A DNA stretch of 64,000 nucleotides, from contig JAQFWX010000054.1 in assembly GCA_027605045.1 (NCBI GenBank), positions 186,001 through 250,000 of the forward strand, in the 5' to 3' direction. The notes under the pieces are model-generated. The model saw only the letters and a list, made by a program, of their open reading frames with translations. It made no database searches and was not told the origin of the DNA. Made by a program: the position numbers and the translations under genes. Of the stretch, positions 1-14,741 are shown piece by piece; the stretch's first letter is position 1, and every line of letters starts with the position of its first letter. This stretch comes from Phallus indusiatus (Eukaryota > Basidiomycota > Agaricomycetes > Phallales > Phallaceae).

Positions 1-362
1 AGGTCGTTGATCTATGTGAAAGTATGTTATGGCAGTGTGGATCCCAAAACAAGATTCGCACTGTTTTGTCCAAGTGTACGTTTAACTTATCTTTACGATG
101 ATTACGGTCTTGAGCTTGTCGCACTCGCATCTAAAATGCCATAATGCGTACCTACGTTAGCGTTCTTCAGAAGATCATCCCTATGCTTCAATAGTTTTTG
201 AATCTTTTCTGTTAACTCTTGATCTTTTCTTCTTTCATTTTCATAGAATTGAGAACCTTTAGACGCTTCTGCAATTATTCGGTTGATTTCTGTCTGGTCC
301 TTGGTGAGTCCAGCTTTGCCAGTAGAGGGCCCTGCCAATCTTTTGATTAGAGACTCTTCCAT
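1..362 (-). CDS. POLK: DNA polymerase kappa (Y family), N-terminal part, runs off left edge
   Basis: Error-prone translesion DNA polymerase acting in the nucleus at damaged templates. The exon from the ATG at 362 encodes a helical N-terminus with the run IAEASKGSQFYENE, which is diagnostic of the pol kappa N-clasp upstream of the catalytic core. The first exon probably ends at 152 with donor GTACGC. The next acceptor could be near 62 or near 12, and I could not fix it because the catalytic residues lie outside the window. The frame stays open upstream to 404 but only through a GTG, so the ATG at 362 is preferred. The gene is divergent from INCENP, with about 210 bp between the start codons. 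Identification rests on the N-terminal signature alone. Confidence 0.8.
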
Positions 363-573
363 GCCTCGAGATCGAGAGTGGAATGACGATGTTTCATTGG
401 GCACTTGTTGGACGCGATTTCGAATTGCTGCGTCCGGTCACAGTTAGTCATCCGGTCACGCGGTTAGGCTTACTTAACCAGTCAGGTGACCTAGCGCGTC
501 AGCTTTGTCCGTGTTTGCTCACAGCCCAGCACAATTGCCTTCGTTCCCGCTAGCCTCTGTTTATCTTGCGACA
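363..573. promoter_or_regulatory. Shared promoter region POLK / INCENP
   Basis: Short divergent intergenic segment between the two start codons. It contains the direct repeat GTCCGGTCAC / ATCCGGTCACG at about 435-460. No TATA box is evident. A bidirectional role is inferred from the layout only. Confidence 0.4.
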
Positions 574-3500
574 ATGACTACACCCCTACTAGGCATCGAC
601 AAATGGGTCTCGTCAATAAGAAATCGTATGGCGAATGACCCTGGTCGTCAAGACCTTGAGGATCATATTCTTTGCAATGGGTTTCTATTCTTACAAGAAT
701 ACTGGCAAGACATTCTCCACGGGACTAAAGCCGAGTAAAGCTCTTGGAATTGTCATACAATCCTATATTTACTAATAAACCTCTAGACCAATCATAGAAT
801 TGACGAAAACTCCTGGACGCCGCAGAGACGTGTCAAAAAAAGAAAACGCTGCTACGAAAGGGAAGCGGTTTTTCGAGGTCAGTAATTACTTTCATCAAGT
901 ACTGTTACTTAATTACAGCCAGTCCCCCGAGAAAGAGAACATCGATATTTTTTCCCGCAAACCAACCTCGCCTTTCCAACCGTTGGAAAAGCAAGAACGT
1001 ATTACGGAATCAAATATATTTAAACCTACCAAGTTGAAGAATGTTTCACGACTTGAACTTACTTCTCAACCACGAAATTTCCGGAATAACGGAGACGAAG
1101 AAGACGAACAGGCTGTAGAGATTCTAGTCACACCCCCATCTGCTAGTATGAAGAAATCAGATTTAGAAATCTCTCCGACGGCTCTTCGTAGCGTGAAATT
1201 TTCTTCAGAGCCGGAAACCATTGGGAGTAATCCAAAGCATGGTGATATGCTTTCCATCATCGCGGAAGGGGACGAGCAAGAAGCATTGCCGACTGTAGCC
1301 TCTCCTCGTAAAGGTCTTATTATTGGCGAAAGGGTGATTTCATACCAAATACCCAAGGATCCTGACGACCCTGATGGGCCAATGGCAACAATTACGGTCC
1401 CTTACAGTGAAGACGACCGAAGTTTCGACGATTCTGAACCAACGAGCACTATCAACTCCTTTCCTATTGACCCTTATGCACGAGACTACGAAACTCATGA
1501 GCTCCCCAAGATTATTGCTGCTTCTCCAAAATCTGAAGAAAAGCCTCCGACTCCAGTGCCAGCTCCTGCTTTGGTTCGTAAAGCAAGTGTACCGGTATTT
1601 CCAATTCTGCCACCACCTTCACCCATACGCAAGGCTAGGGAATCGGTTGAGGTTTCTAACGCGGTTAGTGTCAAGCCAGTTAACAATGGTGGACGGACAT
1701 CGTGGCTTCAAAAAGCCAGGGACGTTACCGCCAAACACGGGGTGAAACGGAAGAGCGATGAAATGGTAGAGGATCGCGGGAGAAGCACAGAAAGTCTTGA
1801 AAAGGTTCTTAAAATTGCTCGGACTGAAGATAATAACACTGGATCCTCCTTAACTGATAAAGTGCCGCCTAAACCAGTCATTCAGCCCTTTAGGCCTGTT
1901 ACTAAACCACGCGATCTGCCTCCGCCATCTCAAACACAGCAAACGCAACATATCCAACAGACCCATTTGCAAGCCCCCCATGAGGATACGGAAGGAATGA
2001 TGGACGTTCTGAAACGTACTGTGGAGGGTCTCGGGGCACGTGTGGGCAAAGGTTTAGGTAAATCCCTGGGAGGTGCTGCCGCGAACGCTGCAGCTGTAGA
2101 AGCAAAAGCTGCTGCGGAGGCTAGACTTGCTCAGCGAGAGGCTAAAGGCTCCGATGGTGCACGACAATCGCGACCTAGCGTCTCCGAGCTTGTCGGTGTT
2201 TATGAATCAGGTCCTACCAGTGACCGTAATTCGAGGGAGAGTTATCCAAGGCCCCTGGGTTCCACCTCTCCTATCGCACCTCGTTTACTTCTTGAACGAA
2301 CTAGCGTTACAAGTACATCCTCCAGCTCACCGCCCCCTGCTGCTCCCATTCGGATCGTCTCACAGAATAGTATTCCTCAATTCCAAGTGCAACGTCCGCC
2401 TTTGAAAGAATTCGTCAGCTCTCAACCCGAGTCTCAGGGTTATTCTCAGCCGTCCACTCAGTCTACTTATGTCTCCAATCTCTTCGATGATAACCCCACA
2501 TGGACGCAATCATCTTTTGCGACCGAGTACACGGCCACTCAGACTTTCAGCCAAAGTCAAAGCCAAGGTTATAGTCAACCTTATCAGGCCGATACCATCG
2601 ATTCTCAACCCACACTTCCCCCCTCGGCGGAAAGTCAACACCCACAAACTCAAGAACATACTCTTACTGATGTATATCATGAGGTTGAGGAAGAAGAAGA
2701 GCTGGTCCTCGGCCAAGATGTAGTGCAGCACGTTTTTAATTCACAGCCTACAGAGTCGAAAGATAACCAGATTGTAAGGTTCATTTTTTTTTGGCGAGTT
2801 ATACCACTAATATCTTTTGACCAGGAGCGAACCGCTTCGCAGTCAAGCGAGGATAAACCTCAGGGATTCGTTGCCCAAGCCTCCAGTATGATATCTAAAG
2901 TAATGGGATCAGCTACTCTGAAACGTTTGAAACCCGAGCCCGTCAAAAGCATTCAATTAGCCGCAGCTGCTGCAAAGAAGGTATGTTGATACGTGTATTC
3001 TACGATTACCATTGTGTTCTAATAATCTTTATAGCAACAAGAAGAGGCCGAGAAAAAGGCTGCACGACTGAAGGAAATGGAGAAGCGCAGAGCGGTTATT
3101 GCTTCCAAGAAGGCAGAGCAAGATGCAACAGAGAAGTCCAAATTACAAAAGCGAGACAGGGAAGATGACACTACCAAAACGCTTAAGAAGGTGACTCTTC
3201 TATGGGAATCTAATATAAGATAACCATTAAAATTATCCATTGCAGACTGATGATGATACGATGAAGAAACGTAAAGTAGTTGTTGAAATCGAGAAGAAGC
3301 CTGTCAGAATGACTAAACCGCCTTCGAAAGACAAAGTTAGCTCGGTTTCCACTAATGCTGGTGTAGTACGTCCATTACCGAAAGCGACCCAGACGCCATT
3401 GCCACCTACGGGTTCAATGAAAGTAACGAAGCAGACTATATCCGCGTTGAATCAGCCGGAATTCAAAACCCCAATGCCCGCATCAAGTTCGAAACTCCAG

Positions 3501-4011
3501 GCTTCTCAAAGCAAATCGCATATTAGAGAAGCTGCTTATGATGACACCAGACAGCCCTCAGAAACTCTACAGGCCCAAATGCATGCCAGGATTCAGGCCC
3601 AGATCGCCCAAGCCAAGCAACGAAAATCTCAGGAGCCGCCCATTCCGAGTGAAAGCATTGAGCTTCCAGATATTAATAGCGAGTATGTAGCACTTCCCAG
3701 ATTTTCAGAATTGACGCTAATCCAGTTGATATAGATATTCAAATTCAGATGATGAAGATCGACCTCGAACCTTCGACCCACCAGATTGGGCTCAATCACC
3801 CGTGCTAGCTCAAGCTTTGCAGTCACAAAGTCGACTGAATCCCGATGACATATTTGGACCTGTGCGACCCCTTCGCATGGATGAAATCTTCAAGAAAAAC
3901 ACTAGTCGATTCCGCGCCCGGACGAGTAGCGCCAACTGGGCGGGCACTGATGAATTGACAAAGGAAGAAGAAAAGGCCTACGCGAAACGGATGGGTTATG
4001 TCGAATTCTGA
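574..4011 (+). CDS. INCENP: Inner centromere protein INCENP (Sli15/Pic1 family)
   Basis: Scaffold of the chromosomal passenger complex that binds and activates Aurora kinase at centromeres and the spindle midzone. Introns at 735-786, 878-922, 2774-2824, 2981-3034, 3191-3245 and 3683-3734 give about 1,042 residues in frame. The N-terminal 60 residues are helical, as expected for survivin/borealin binding. The middle is long and disordered. A charged segment rich in K and E follows at about residues 745-800 (EEAEKKAARLKEME), the usual single-helix/coiled-coil part. The last 60 residues are the IN-box (IFGPVRPLRMDEIF, then the TSS motif RTSSANW, then KAYAKRMGY), the Aurora-binding and activating element. 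Introns 878-922 and 2774-2824 are stop-free and multiples of three, so retained forms would stay in frame. Confidence 0.93.
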
Positions 4012-4390
4012 ATGATTTCCCCTTTCGTTCAAACTCCATGTAGCATATTCAATTCTTATCCTCACTTTGCATTTCTGTTCGCACAATCGTATTATATGGC
4101 CTCATATTATTTTGGTAGATGTAACAATATAGTTTTAACTTCAGTACGAAGAAAGCAGCACATATATGCGGGGTAGGTGGCTCTAGTCCGTCGATAATCA
4201 GTACTTTAGTATCAATATTTAAACCAAAGGTTTGTATTCCATGTACTACTACATTGATAAATCGATAAGCATTTAGGACTGCCCATCGCTGTGTTATACA
4301 TACACCAAACAAGTATATAATTGACTTCAAGCCACAATTCCCAAAAGATCATTTAAAGAAATTACTACATTGCTGAACACCTTATCATCC
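4012..4390. other. Convergent 3' intergenic region INCENP / GST
   Basis: AT-rich spacer between two convergent stop codons. It probably holds both 3' UTRs. No gene, RNA or clear repeat was seen. Confidence 0.6.
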
Positions 4391-5246
4391 TTAACGCCAT
4401 TGGGCGGTTTCATTGATTAGTCTGAGCCAGCGTCCATTTTGCCAGGTCTTCATCTCTTCCCAAATTGGAGGACAAGAAACCTGAACCCAACTGAACATCC
4501 CTGCTAGTGCAAAGTCTCCCCACGAGACCTCGTCGACTAACACCCAGGGCTGTTCGAGAGGATCCTCGGGATTAAAAGGTTTTCCTCTAAAACTATCCAG
4601 AAATTGGGAGAGACCATCGAACATATCTTTCACGATGTTTAGGGCTTCTTGTTGATCCTTGGGCCCAATTTCGTCGAACGGCTTCTGGTACCATTGAGCT
4701 CTTGATTCCTTGAAGTAGGGAACGTCGACGTCGAGTAAGATATTGGGAACATGGGGAATGACTAGAGCGAAGAGGACTGTGATTCTTTCATCTTTCCGGC
4801 CTTGTAAAATCTCGGACAACTGTTCGAGGAATGCGAGCTTCTTCTGAGAGTCTTCATCACTCACATTTGGCGGACGAACAAACCAGAGAGGAGGTTCGGG
4901 GAATTTCTCGTCGAGGTATTTATCGATATTGAAGCTTTGCGATATGATAGCCGGTGGTTCAACAGATGTATCAATCAAGGCTGGGACTGTATAATGCGGG
5001 TTGACCGCCCTATGCGGTGTAGGTGGTATTCCGATTTTCTCGTACGCTTCTTTGATGCCGCTCAATGGCAACCATTCCGTCTTGAAGTTCAATTTCTTGT
5101 AGTTCAAGGCCATTCTATCGATGAGATCAATGCTTTATCAAACAAAGGCGATGGAACGATGTTTACCTTGAGCGAAGTGCATAAGGAGAGAACGAGCCCT
5201 TCTTTGTCTCTGCATCGTAAAGTACGAGGTGAACTTTATCTGCCAT
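4391..5246 (-). CDS. Glutathione S-transferase family protein
   Basis: Two exons separated by an intron at 5115-5166 give 267 residues. The first exon starts at the ATG at 5246 and supplies a beta strand (VHLVLYD) followed by SPYALRSRMALNY, the position of the catalytic loop and first helix of the thioredoxin-like fold. The segment HYTVPALID carries the cis-proline that contacts glutathione. The rest is the all-helical C-terminal domain. The class looks like the fungal LigE/etherase-related GSTs rather than Ure2-like ones, but the substrate cannot be told. Starting only at the second-exon methionine (5113) would remove the glutathione site. It is most likely cytosolic, since no signal peptide is seen. 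Confidence 0.85.
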
Positions 5247-5856
5247 CGTCGAAGTCGGAGATGATGAAGAGAAAGAACGAGTCTCACGGGTAGGCCGGTG
5301 GTAAAGATTGATAATCACTCCACGGTTTCCGAGGAGTCAACTAGTCACTAATCAATATTCAACCATCAGTTGTCGATTCATCGTTGCATCACTGACTGTC
5401 ATCGACCTGGGATTTTTGAAGGTGTGCCGCGCACCAGGATCGTATGTGATGCAATGTAGACTAGAAATTTTGAAACCCAAAAGATTGTGGTACCTATACA
5501 CCTCGTGTCCGAGAAACCTTCCAAACTTGTCCACAGGGCGATTGATGCTACGAAACGAGTACGGAATTATGTGCTAGAGTTCCTGAATGAATGCGCCGTG
5601 CAGCAAAATCGACTAGAGAAAGGTTCCTTCTTCGGGGATTATATTATATTGTAATAAGAAAGTAGTATAGCTACAACTAGTACAAATCATGGGACGTATA
5701 CAACTGGGGAATATGTATTGTAATAGCGATAATCATTTCGATAACGGCAGGAAAGAAAAACAAAAAGATCGGGTGTTAGTGTTGTCGATAAAACCGTGCA
5801 GATGCGATAAAAATGGAATAATAAAGAAAAGAAAAACGACAGAAGTCGGGCGGTGC
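5247..5856. other. Intergenic region GST promoter / PHD gene 3' end
   Basis: About 610 bp between two minus-strand genes. An 89-codon open frame on + at 5308-5577 has no recognisable protein character and no splice context. I see no RNA gene. Confidence 0.5.
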
Positions 5857-8051
5857 TCATCCACGAACCCTCCCTTCTTTCATTTTCAAACTGGTTCCGC
5901 CACTAACGCCCCCACTGGTGGTAATCCCAACACCACTGCCAAACAACCCAGATGATGTACCAGCGCCTGGACCAAATTTCTCTTGGAATGCAATGAGCTC
6001 TTTCATTAATTCTTCCATTAGATGTGTGGCCTCCGACTCCGGAGGAGAGGATATATCACCGAGCTTGCTCAGTGTTACTTCAGGTTCGTTCAGCAGCACA
6101 TCCGTGTTCGCCACTTCGACATCGTCCACGGAAGATGGAGCTTGCTGCTGCTGCTGAATAACTAGCGCGCGACGCAGCGCCTCTCGACGACGACGACGTT
6201 CAAGCGCTGCCGCTTGTTCTCGACCAACCCAATCAATGATCCCTCGCACCCGTTTATTCATGTCACTGACACTCGTTCGTTTCGCTGGCCATTTCACTTT
6301 CACTCCTCTTTCGAGAACATGAGCATCTTCCATTGGGAGAGGCGGAACCTGTACGGCTCCGGGTAGTGCGTTATTTGGCTCGGTAGTGTTAGTCGTCCCA
6401 CCCGTGACTATCGCGCCAGTGTCTGCTGTCCGACTTTGTTCAGTGCTCGGATCGAGGACACGTACATAGACGGGCCGTGGGACTTCGGTTGGTAATTCGG
6501 ATGCCAAATGGGTAAGGTAATCAGGGAGACCCCATGAAGTTAATAATGGCTGTTGCGGTGTCAAAGGTGGATGGTGCAAGGAATGTCCACCTCCACCACG
6601 CCGGGATGTGCTTCCCCCGCCGGCGTTACCGCCACCGCCACCATTACCACCACTACCTGCTGTTCCCCCACTGCCATTTCCTGAGCCAACGGTACTACTA
6701 CTTGGACCTGGGGCATTCCCACCGTTCCCACCTTGCTCACTGCTCGGGGGACCGTTTCCGTTTGACGTTGGATGTCCATTAACGCCTGGTCGACGCGGAG
6801 GTGTCGGTGCGGCGGGTTTGCGGTAGGTATATTGATTTGGATGTTTTTTCGAGCCTTGGTAAATACGCGTTTTAGAGGCAATAAGAGAAAAAATTAATAT
6901 ATGCACATACCATCAACATCTACTGTGGTTTGCTCCTTCTTGCTACGACGCGATTTTCCTGAGCCTGTGGCATTAGGCTTCGTGGTGGATGTAGTCGTAG
7001 TATTATTTTGCTGACGAGAGTTTGTGGTTGTGTTATTGATACTGGCGTTGGCATTGTTTGTTTGTACAGTAGGAGTAGTAGCATTCAATGAGGGCGCAAC
7101 ATGGTCGGGTGTAGTTGAATTAGATCGAGTTCGTTTGCTTAGAGAAATGAGATCAAAGTGAGGGAAAGAGGTAATAATGAATGATTTTTGAACTTACTTC
7201 TTCAAAGGAAGAGGGTCTGGTTTAATATCAACACTGTTACTGCCATTGCTGTTTGATGCCGACTTGTCGGGATCGAGTACGCGTTTGCGTTTTTTTCGCG
7301 CGCCACTGACGATCTCGATGATAACGCCTGGCTCTTCAAATTTCGCAATGCTCTCTTTGTCATATGCACCAGGAGGGTTATCTTGTGTGGGCTTGTCAGA
7401 ATGCGGGCGTGTGCTCTCGATGAGCTGTTTAACGGCGTCTTCGTACTCGGCATCGCGGCTATTCATGGTATTCCGTCTTTTTGGAGGCTTATTGGACGCA
7501 TTTGAGTTGTTGGAGAGGACATGACCTGGAGAATGAGAACGCGAGGACCGTGGAACAGATGCTGAGTGACGGCGGGCATGTTGAGAGGAATGTCGGGAGC
7601 GTTTTTTGAGGGATCTATTTTTGAAAGGACGGTCAGTTGAGTTTGACATGCTTGTAAACACAACACTTGAGAAGTTCGACGTGGAGATCTGGCCGACATT
7701 GTTCACAATAATAATCGCCAGAGACGTCTTCAGGAAGATTGACACAGACACCGTGCTGCCATACTTTGCATGTTTCGCACATAACCATCAGCCCTAGATC
7801 TTCCTCGTCCGCATCGAGGTCTTTGAGAGAAAAGAGAAGAGATAAGAACGACATGCGGAAAAAGAGACAAAAAAAAGGCTGTAAGAACCTGTTCTGCCAC
7901 AAACGCAGCGAGTAATGCCCCCCTCCTCATCGTCGTTGTCGTCTGGAGGCGGGTCTTCTGGAGGTGGTGGGGGTTTTGGAGGAGGGGCAACTTCAACATG
8001 GACTTTTGACTTTCGCTTTGACCGTGTGTGGTTTGTGGAGGAATTATCCAT
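5857..8051 (-). CDS. CTI6: PHD-finger protein, Cti6-like subunit of the Rpd3L histone deacetylase complex
   Basis: Introns at 7821-7888, 7615-7666, 7138-7197 and 6855-6910 give 652 residues. The PHD finger spans the first intron. It begins with RCVCG, continues with LMVMCETCKVWQHGVC and closes with YYCEQC, giving the C4HC3 ligand set. A methyl-lysine-reading role on histone H3 is inferred from family. Next come a basic R/S-rich segment, an asparagine/threonine-rich low-complexity exon and glycine-rich tracts. The conserved C-terminal block has RPVYVRV and then KWPAKRTSVSDMNKRVRGIIDWVGREQ, matching the conserved tail of Cti6. A CAG/CTG run encodes a short polyglutamine at about 6143-6157. The first donor is an unusual GTTCTT. 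The gene is divergent from ILV1, with 134 bp between starts. The PHD assignment is firm; the Cti6 assignment is moderately firm. Confidence 0.75.
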
Positions 8052-8185
8052 TAGGAATGAGTCAGAGGGAAGGAGGAGGAGGAGGGGAAGGGGGGAAGGG
8101 GGAGAAGGTGAGATAGGCGCCCAAAAGTTCTCTTATCCCATAATACCGTTTCTTTCTCAATTCGCTGCCTGCACGACTTCTTTAT
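8052..8185. promoter_or_regulatory. Shared promoter PHD gene / ILV1 with polypurine tract
   Basis: Only 134 bp separate the two start codons. The centre (about 8067-8110) is an almost pure G/A tract on the + strand. Such polypurine/polypyrimidine tracts are common in fungal core promoters and exclude nucleosomes. The function here is inferred. Confidence 0.45.
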
Positions 8186-10141
8186 ATGCCGGACCTCGAC
8201 GTCAACGGCCCCGGCGCACTCGCAGACACCGCAGTGGACCCAAACACATACCCCCGTCTCGGCGCACACGACTTACTCCCCGACGGAAAACCAGACTATT
8301 TGCGACTCATTTTGACCTCGAAAGTGTATGAGATCGTGCAGGAGACACCGCTCAGTTATGCGCCCAATCTCAGTGCACGACTAGGGAATCAGATATATCT
8401 GAAACGCGAGGACTTGCAGCCTGTGTTCAGCTTCAAAATCAGAGGGGCGTACAATTTCATGGCGAATTTGTCCGAACAGGACAGGTGGAAGGGCGTGGTG
8501 ACGTGCAGCGCAGGCAAGGACACCCAATGTCATTAGATAACATGCTAATCAAGTGCATCGTCTCGACTCTTGGGCTTCCTGTAGGAAACCACGCCCAGGG
8601 CGTCGCGCTGTCGGGCACACATCTCAAAATCCCTGTACCATCGTCATGCCGAAGGCAACACCGTCTATCAAGGTCAAGAACGTCGCCCGACTCGGTGCCA
8701 AGGTCGTTCTCCATGGGGATGATTTTGATGCTGCCAAGGCGGAATGCATGCGTCTTGCGCACTCACTGGGTCTCACCTTTGTGCCCCCATACGACGACCC
8801 ACTGGTCATTGCGGGGCAAGGCACCGTCGCAGTGGAAATTCTCAAACAAACAGGCAACAGCTCCGATTTGCATGCTGTCTTCGCCAGTATCGGTGGAGGC
8901 GGGCTCATATCGGGCATTGGGGAGTACGTCAAACGCATCGGTCCTCCCAACACGAAGATCATAGGCGTTGAGACTCTCGATGGGGATGCTATGATGCGCA
9001 GTCTTAAGGAGGGAGAGCGCGTCACTCTCAGACGTCGGTCCATTCAGCGATGGAACAGCTGTCAAAATCGTTGGCAAAGAGTGCTTTCGAGTCTGTCAAC
9101 AGGTTGTCGATGATGTCGTTCGTGTCGACACCGATGCCATATGCGCTGCTATCAAGGATATTTTCGAAGGTAAACATATGCCTTGAACTCTCTTTTATTC
9201 TGCCCCTTCCTCTAACGGTTAACCCCGTCTTCACAAGAAACGCGGTCTTTAACGGAACCAGCGGGAGCGTTGGCTCTCGCGGGCTTAAAACACTACATCG
9301 TCAATAACAAACTCGTTAACGCAAATAAAAAATTCGTTGCCGTCGTTAGCGGTGCCAACATCAACTTTGACCGGCTTCGTTTTGTCGCTGAGCGTGCAGA
9401 ACTCGGCGAAGGCCGCGAAGCTCTATTCACCGCCGAGATACCAGAGCGACCCGGAAGGTTTTTACACGCTTCCTTGTCTATTTGATTCTTTGCACTCTAA
9501 TTTCGAAATCACAGTTTTTTTGATCTGCATACAGTCATTCATCCTCGCGCTATTACTGAATTTTGCTATCGATATAGTGGTGCTGAAACAGCACAAATAT
9601 ATCTTTCCTTTGTGCTTGACGCGACAACTCAAGCCCTCCGTAAAGCAGAAATTACCCATATAATGTCATGCCTAGAAGCTGGTGGTATGCATGGAAAAGA
9701 CATAAGCGAGGACGAACTCGCTAAAGGCCACGCACGTTATCTTGTCGGTGGTCGGTCCGTCGTTCCCAACGAGCGGATATTCCGGTTTGGTATGTCTCCT
9801 TTCCTGCTTCAGAAAAGCACCCTCGTATACATACTCATACTAATCCTAGAATTTCCCGAAAGACCTGGAGCGTTACGCGCCTTTTTGTCCGGTATGCATT
9901 CTGCTTTAAATTGGAACATTACTCTGTTCCACTATCGTAACCATGGCGCAGGCATGTCTTATTCCGTGACTTCTGACCGTTATGACTGATCTAGTTGTTC
10001 ATAGACATTGGCAAGGTTCTTGCTGGCATACAAGTACCACCGGAACAATATAAACAATTCGATGAGTTCCTTGTCAAGTTGGGGTATCATTATGTGGAGG
10101 AGACTGAGAGTGAAATCTATAAACGACATCTTAAAGGATAA
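8186..10141 (+). CDS. ILV1: Threonine deaminase (threonine ammonia-lyase), reading frame broken twice
   Basis: PLP enzyme converting threonine to 2-oxobutanoate, first step of isoleucine synthesis, normally mitochondrial. Introns at 8514-8584, 9170-9237, 9458-9514, 9790-9849 and 9952-10004; the first and last have GC donors (GCAAGG, GCATGT). The PLP lysine lies in SFKIRGAYN, the cofactor loop in SAGNHAQG, and the glycine loop is GGGGLISG. Two ACT-like regulatory domains follow ([18 protein letters not shown]), as expected for isoleucine feedback. The frame shifts by -1 at CCC 8631-8633 (KIP to CTIVMP) and by -2 at CTCTC 9025-9029 (RVTL to SDVG). Protein similarity continues across both in the alternate frame, so these look like sequence contractions. 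About 549 residues once both are allowed for. Confidence 0.9.
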
Positions 10142-10377
10142 ATTATATCTATATTTTTAGAGTCAATCTTCACCACATATTGCATTGTTTCTGTCAAAAC
10201 AAATAGAGATTCATAGGACGGTTAAATGTTGTCAATTGAATAACCCATATTCAATACTCAACTTATCTGTCAGCTCATTCCTCGCTATTTTGAGTAAGAC
10301 CATCGTTCAATTGCGAGTTGGCACACCGGCTACTAGTTAGTAACGGCCTTACTGAAGGCGGAAGTATTTCCACTACC

Positions 10378-11545
10378 ATGGCTGCTTCAGCATCCAGCTC
10401 GGCCTCACCATCATTGCAGACGTCCTCGAATTCCAAAAAACAGCTAGACCCTATAATATTTCAACGATTAAACCCTCGCGTCTACCTTGAAAAATTCTTC
10501 GCCGAAAATATTAGGTCAGATGGACGTGAATTCGAAGAGTGGAGAAACGTCAATGTTAACGTAGGTAGGCATGACGTCCCCCTTGTTCAGATTGTTTCAA
10601 TCTGAGCAAACATTTTTTGTTTTTCATCAGGCTCCATAACTACCGCCGATGGGTCTGCCTTGGTCAAAATGGGAAACACTACTGTCGTCTGTGGGGTCAA
10701 AGCTGAAATTGCCGAGCCTGAGCTGGATAAACCTGACTTGGGGTATATAGGTGGGATAATCGAACTTTTCTACTGAACTGAGCAATGTTCATTCAATACT
10801 AGTTCCTAACATTGATTTACCACCTTTATGTTCACCGCGGTTTAAATCTGGTCCGCCTGGCGAAGAAGCTCAAGTCCTCTCAGAACGTCTGAATGAGGCC
10901 CTGATCTCGTATGTGCTGTTCAGCCTCCGAAACTTTCTCATTGTGTATATTGCTATTCAGCTCCTCTACTTTACCCCTATCTTCCCTATGCATACAAAGT
11001 GGAAAAGCGGTATGGGTCCTATACATAGACGCGATATGTCTGAATTACGACGGGAATATCTTCGATGCCGCACTTCTGGCTGTGGTTTCTGCACTAAAAA
11101 ACAGTGCGTTTCGTAATATGTTTTTCTTATGAACAAGATATATGTTTCTCTGGTTCTTTTCTAGCCTCAATTCCCAAAGCGACGTACAATGAGGAGTCAG
11201 GGCAAACGACGTGCACTCTAGAAGAAAAAATACCATTGCAACTCGGAAATTTACCTCTATCTGCTTCATTTGGTATTTTTGACGCGTAAGTTCGACCCCA
11301 TTCTCTCCGTTATTGAATGAAACTGAGAAGTCTCGTTCAGCTCCTACCTTCTTGCGGATCCAACTTCATTTGAGGAACCATTACTAGAGACAAATATCAC
11401 AATTATACTAGACTCTTCCTCTTCCCTGAACCTTGTGTCACAAACTGGTTTGGCTCGAGTGGGTGAGAAGTCAGGCGAGGAAGTTGTTGCGACTTGCGTT
11501 GCAGCCGCAGAGCGAAGATGCGCAAATCTTAGAAAAATTATTTGA
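10378..11545 (+). CDS. RRP43: Exosome complex subunit RRP43 (EXOSC8), RNase PH fold
   Basis: Structural subunit of the six-membered RNase PH ring of the RNA exosome, nuclear and cytoplasmic, for 3' processing and decay. Introns at 10565-10630, 10751-10802, 10909-10960, 11104-11164 and 11286-11340 give 293 residues in frame. The start at the ATG at 10378 precedes an alanine/serine-rich leader. Then come [19 protein letters not shown], the RNase PH opening block, [21 protein letters not shown], and the RRP43-type sheet [18 protein letters not shown]. The phosphate-binding and catalytic residues of active RNase PH enzymes are not evident, as is normal for eukaryotic ring subunits. An upstream in-frame TTG extends the frame to 10318 but is unlikely to be used. 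Confidence 0.92.
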
Positions 11546-11684
11546 ACTTCAGAACACATATTGCCTATCTGATTAATGAAAAGTATTATATACCATAACA
11601 TGAATATAACTATTTCCGCATTATACGGCAGTCCCCGAGACCGTGTTTTTTTTTTAGGTCGCGACTTGGTACAGTGACTCATGC

Positions 11685-14160
<2,476 letters not shown>

Positions 14161-14741
14161 TGTATCCAAAACGTGATTGTAGGTGTAAATATATCAAGGT
14201 CATGCTGACTACACGCTAATTATAAGCAGCAAATCAGCGATTGTCGACGCATGCGATCGCCTTTATCATTTCCTTGAATTCGGCTAAGCGCTAGATAGAA
14301 TCTAGAAAATAAATCAAATATAATCACTAATAGTCGAGATGATCCAAAAGGCAATTCATATGACCCTGTACGGTCATCTTTTTTGTACCACATGAGCACT
14401 GAGATTACAGGCATACAGCATATGAGAACTTCACACCACCTGGTACTAATAATGTTCCTCGTCATGGAGTGAATTTTTTCAGCAGTTCGTGTTAGGAAGT
14501 CGGTTGTTTTTTTTTCTTTTAATGTCACATCGGGTATCTCTTTGTTCCGATTTTATTGAGGGTGTAGTTATAATTCAATCGGGAGTGTCATTAAGTTTGA
14601 GAGCACCGGCGCCTGACGTGGCCATTCCTCTTCCACGGTCTATTTCACGGCCACTGCCTCTTTTCTCTCTTTGTCCTGTGCACAAGTTGTCACTCATTTT
14701 TAAATCCTGTTTTTCTCCTTCATTCACTTGTATCTCTCGTC
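14161..14741. other. Intergenic region lysyl-tRNA synthetase / glycosyltransferase
   Basis: About 580 bp between tandem genes, AT-rich at the left and pyrimidine-rich (TTTCTCTC-type tracts) just before the glycosyltransferase start, as in many fungal promoters. No gene or RNA recognised. Confidence 0.5.

Noticed and set aside
5308..5577. 89-codon open frame on + between GST and the PHD gene
   Set aside because: No protein-like composition, no splice context, and it lies within a promoter/3' UTR spacer.
7915..8331. 138-codon + strand frame across the PHD gene start and the ILV1 start
   Set aside because: A shadow of the proline/acid-rich first PHD exon and of ILV1; glycine/arginine-biased with no domain.
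9021..9031. An 11-nt GT..AG intron (GTCACTCTCAG) in ILV1
   Set aside because: Far too short to splice, and its removal gives the wrong frame. A CT contraction explains the break better.
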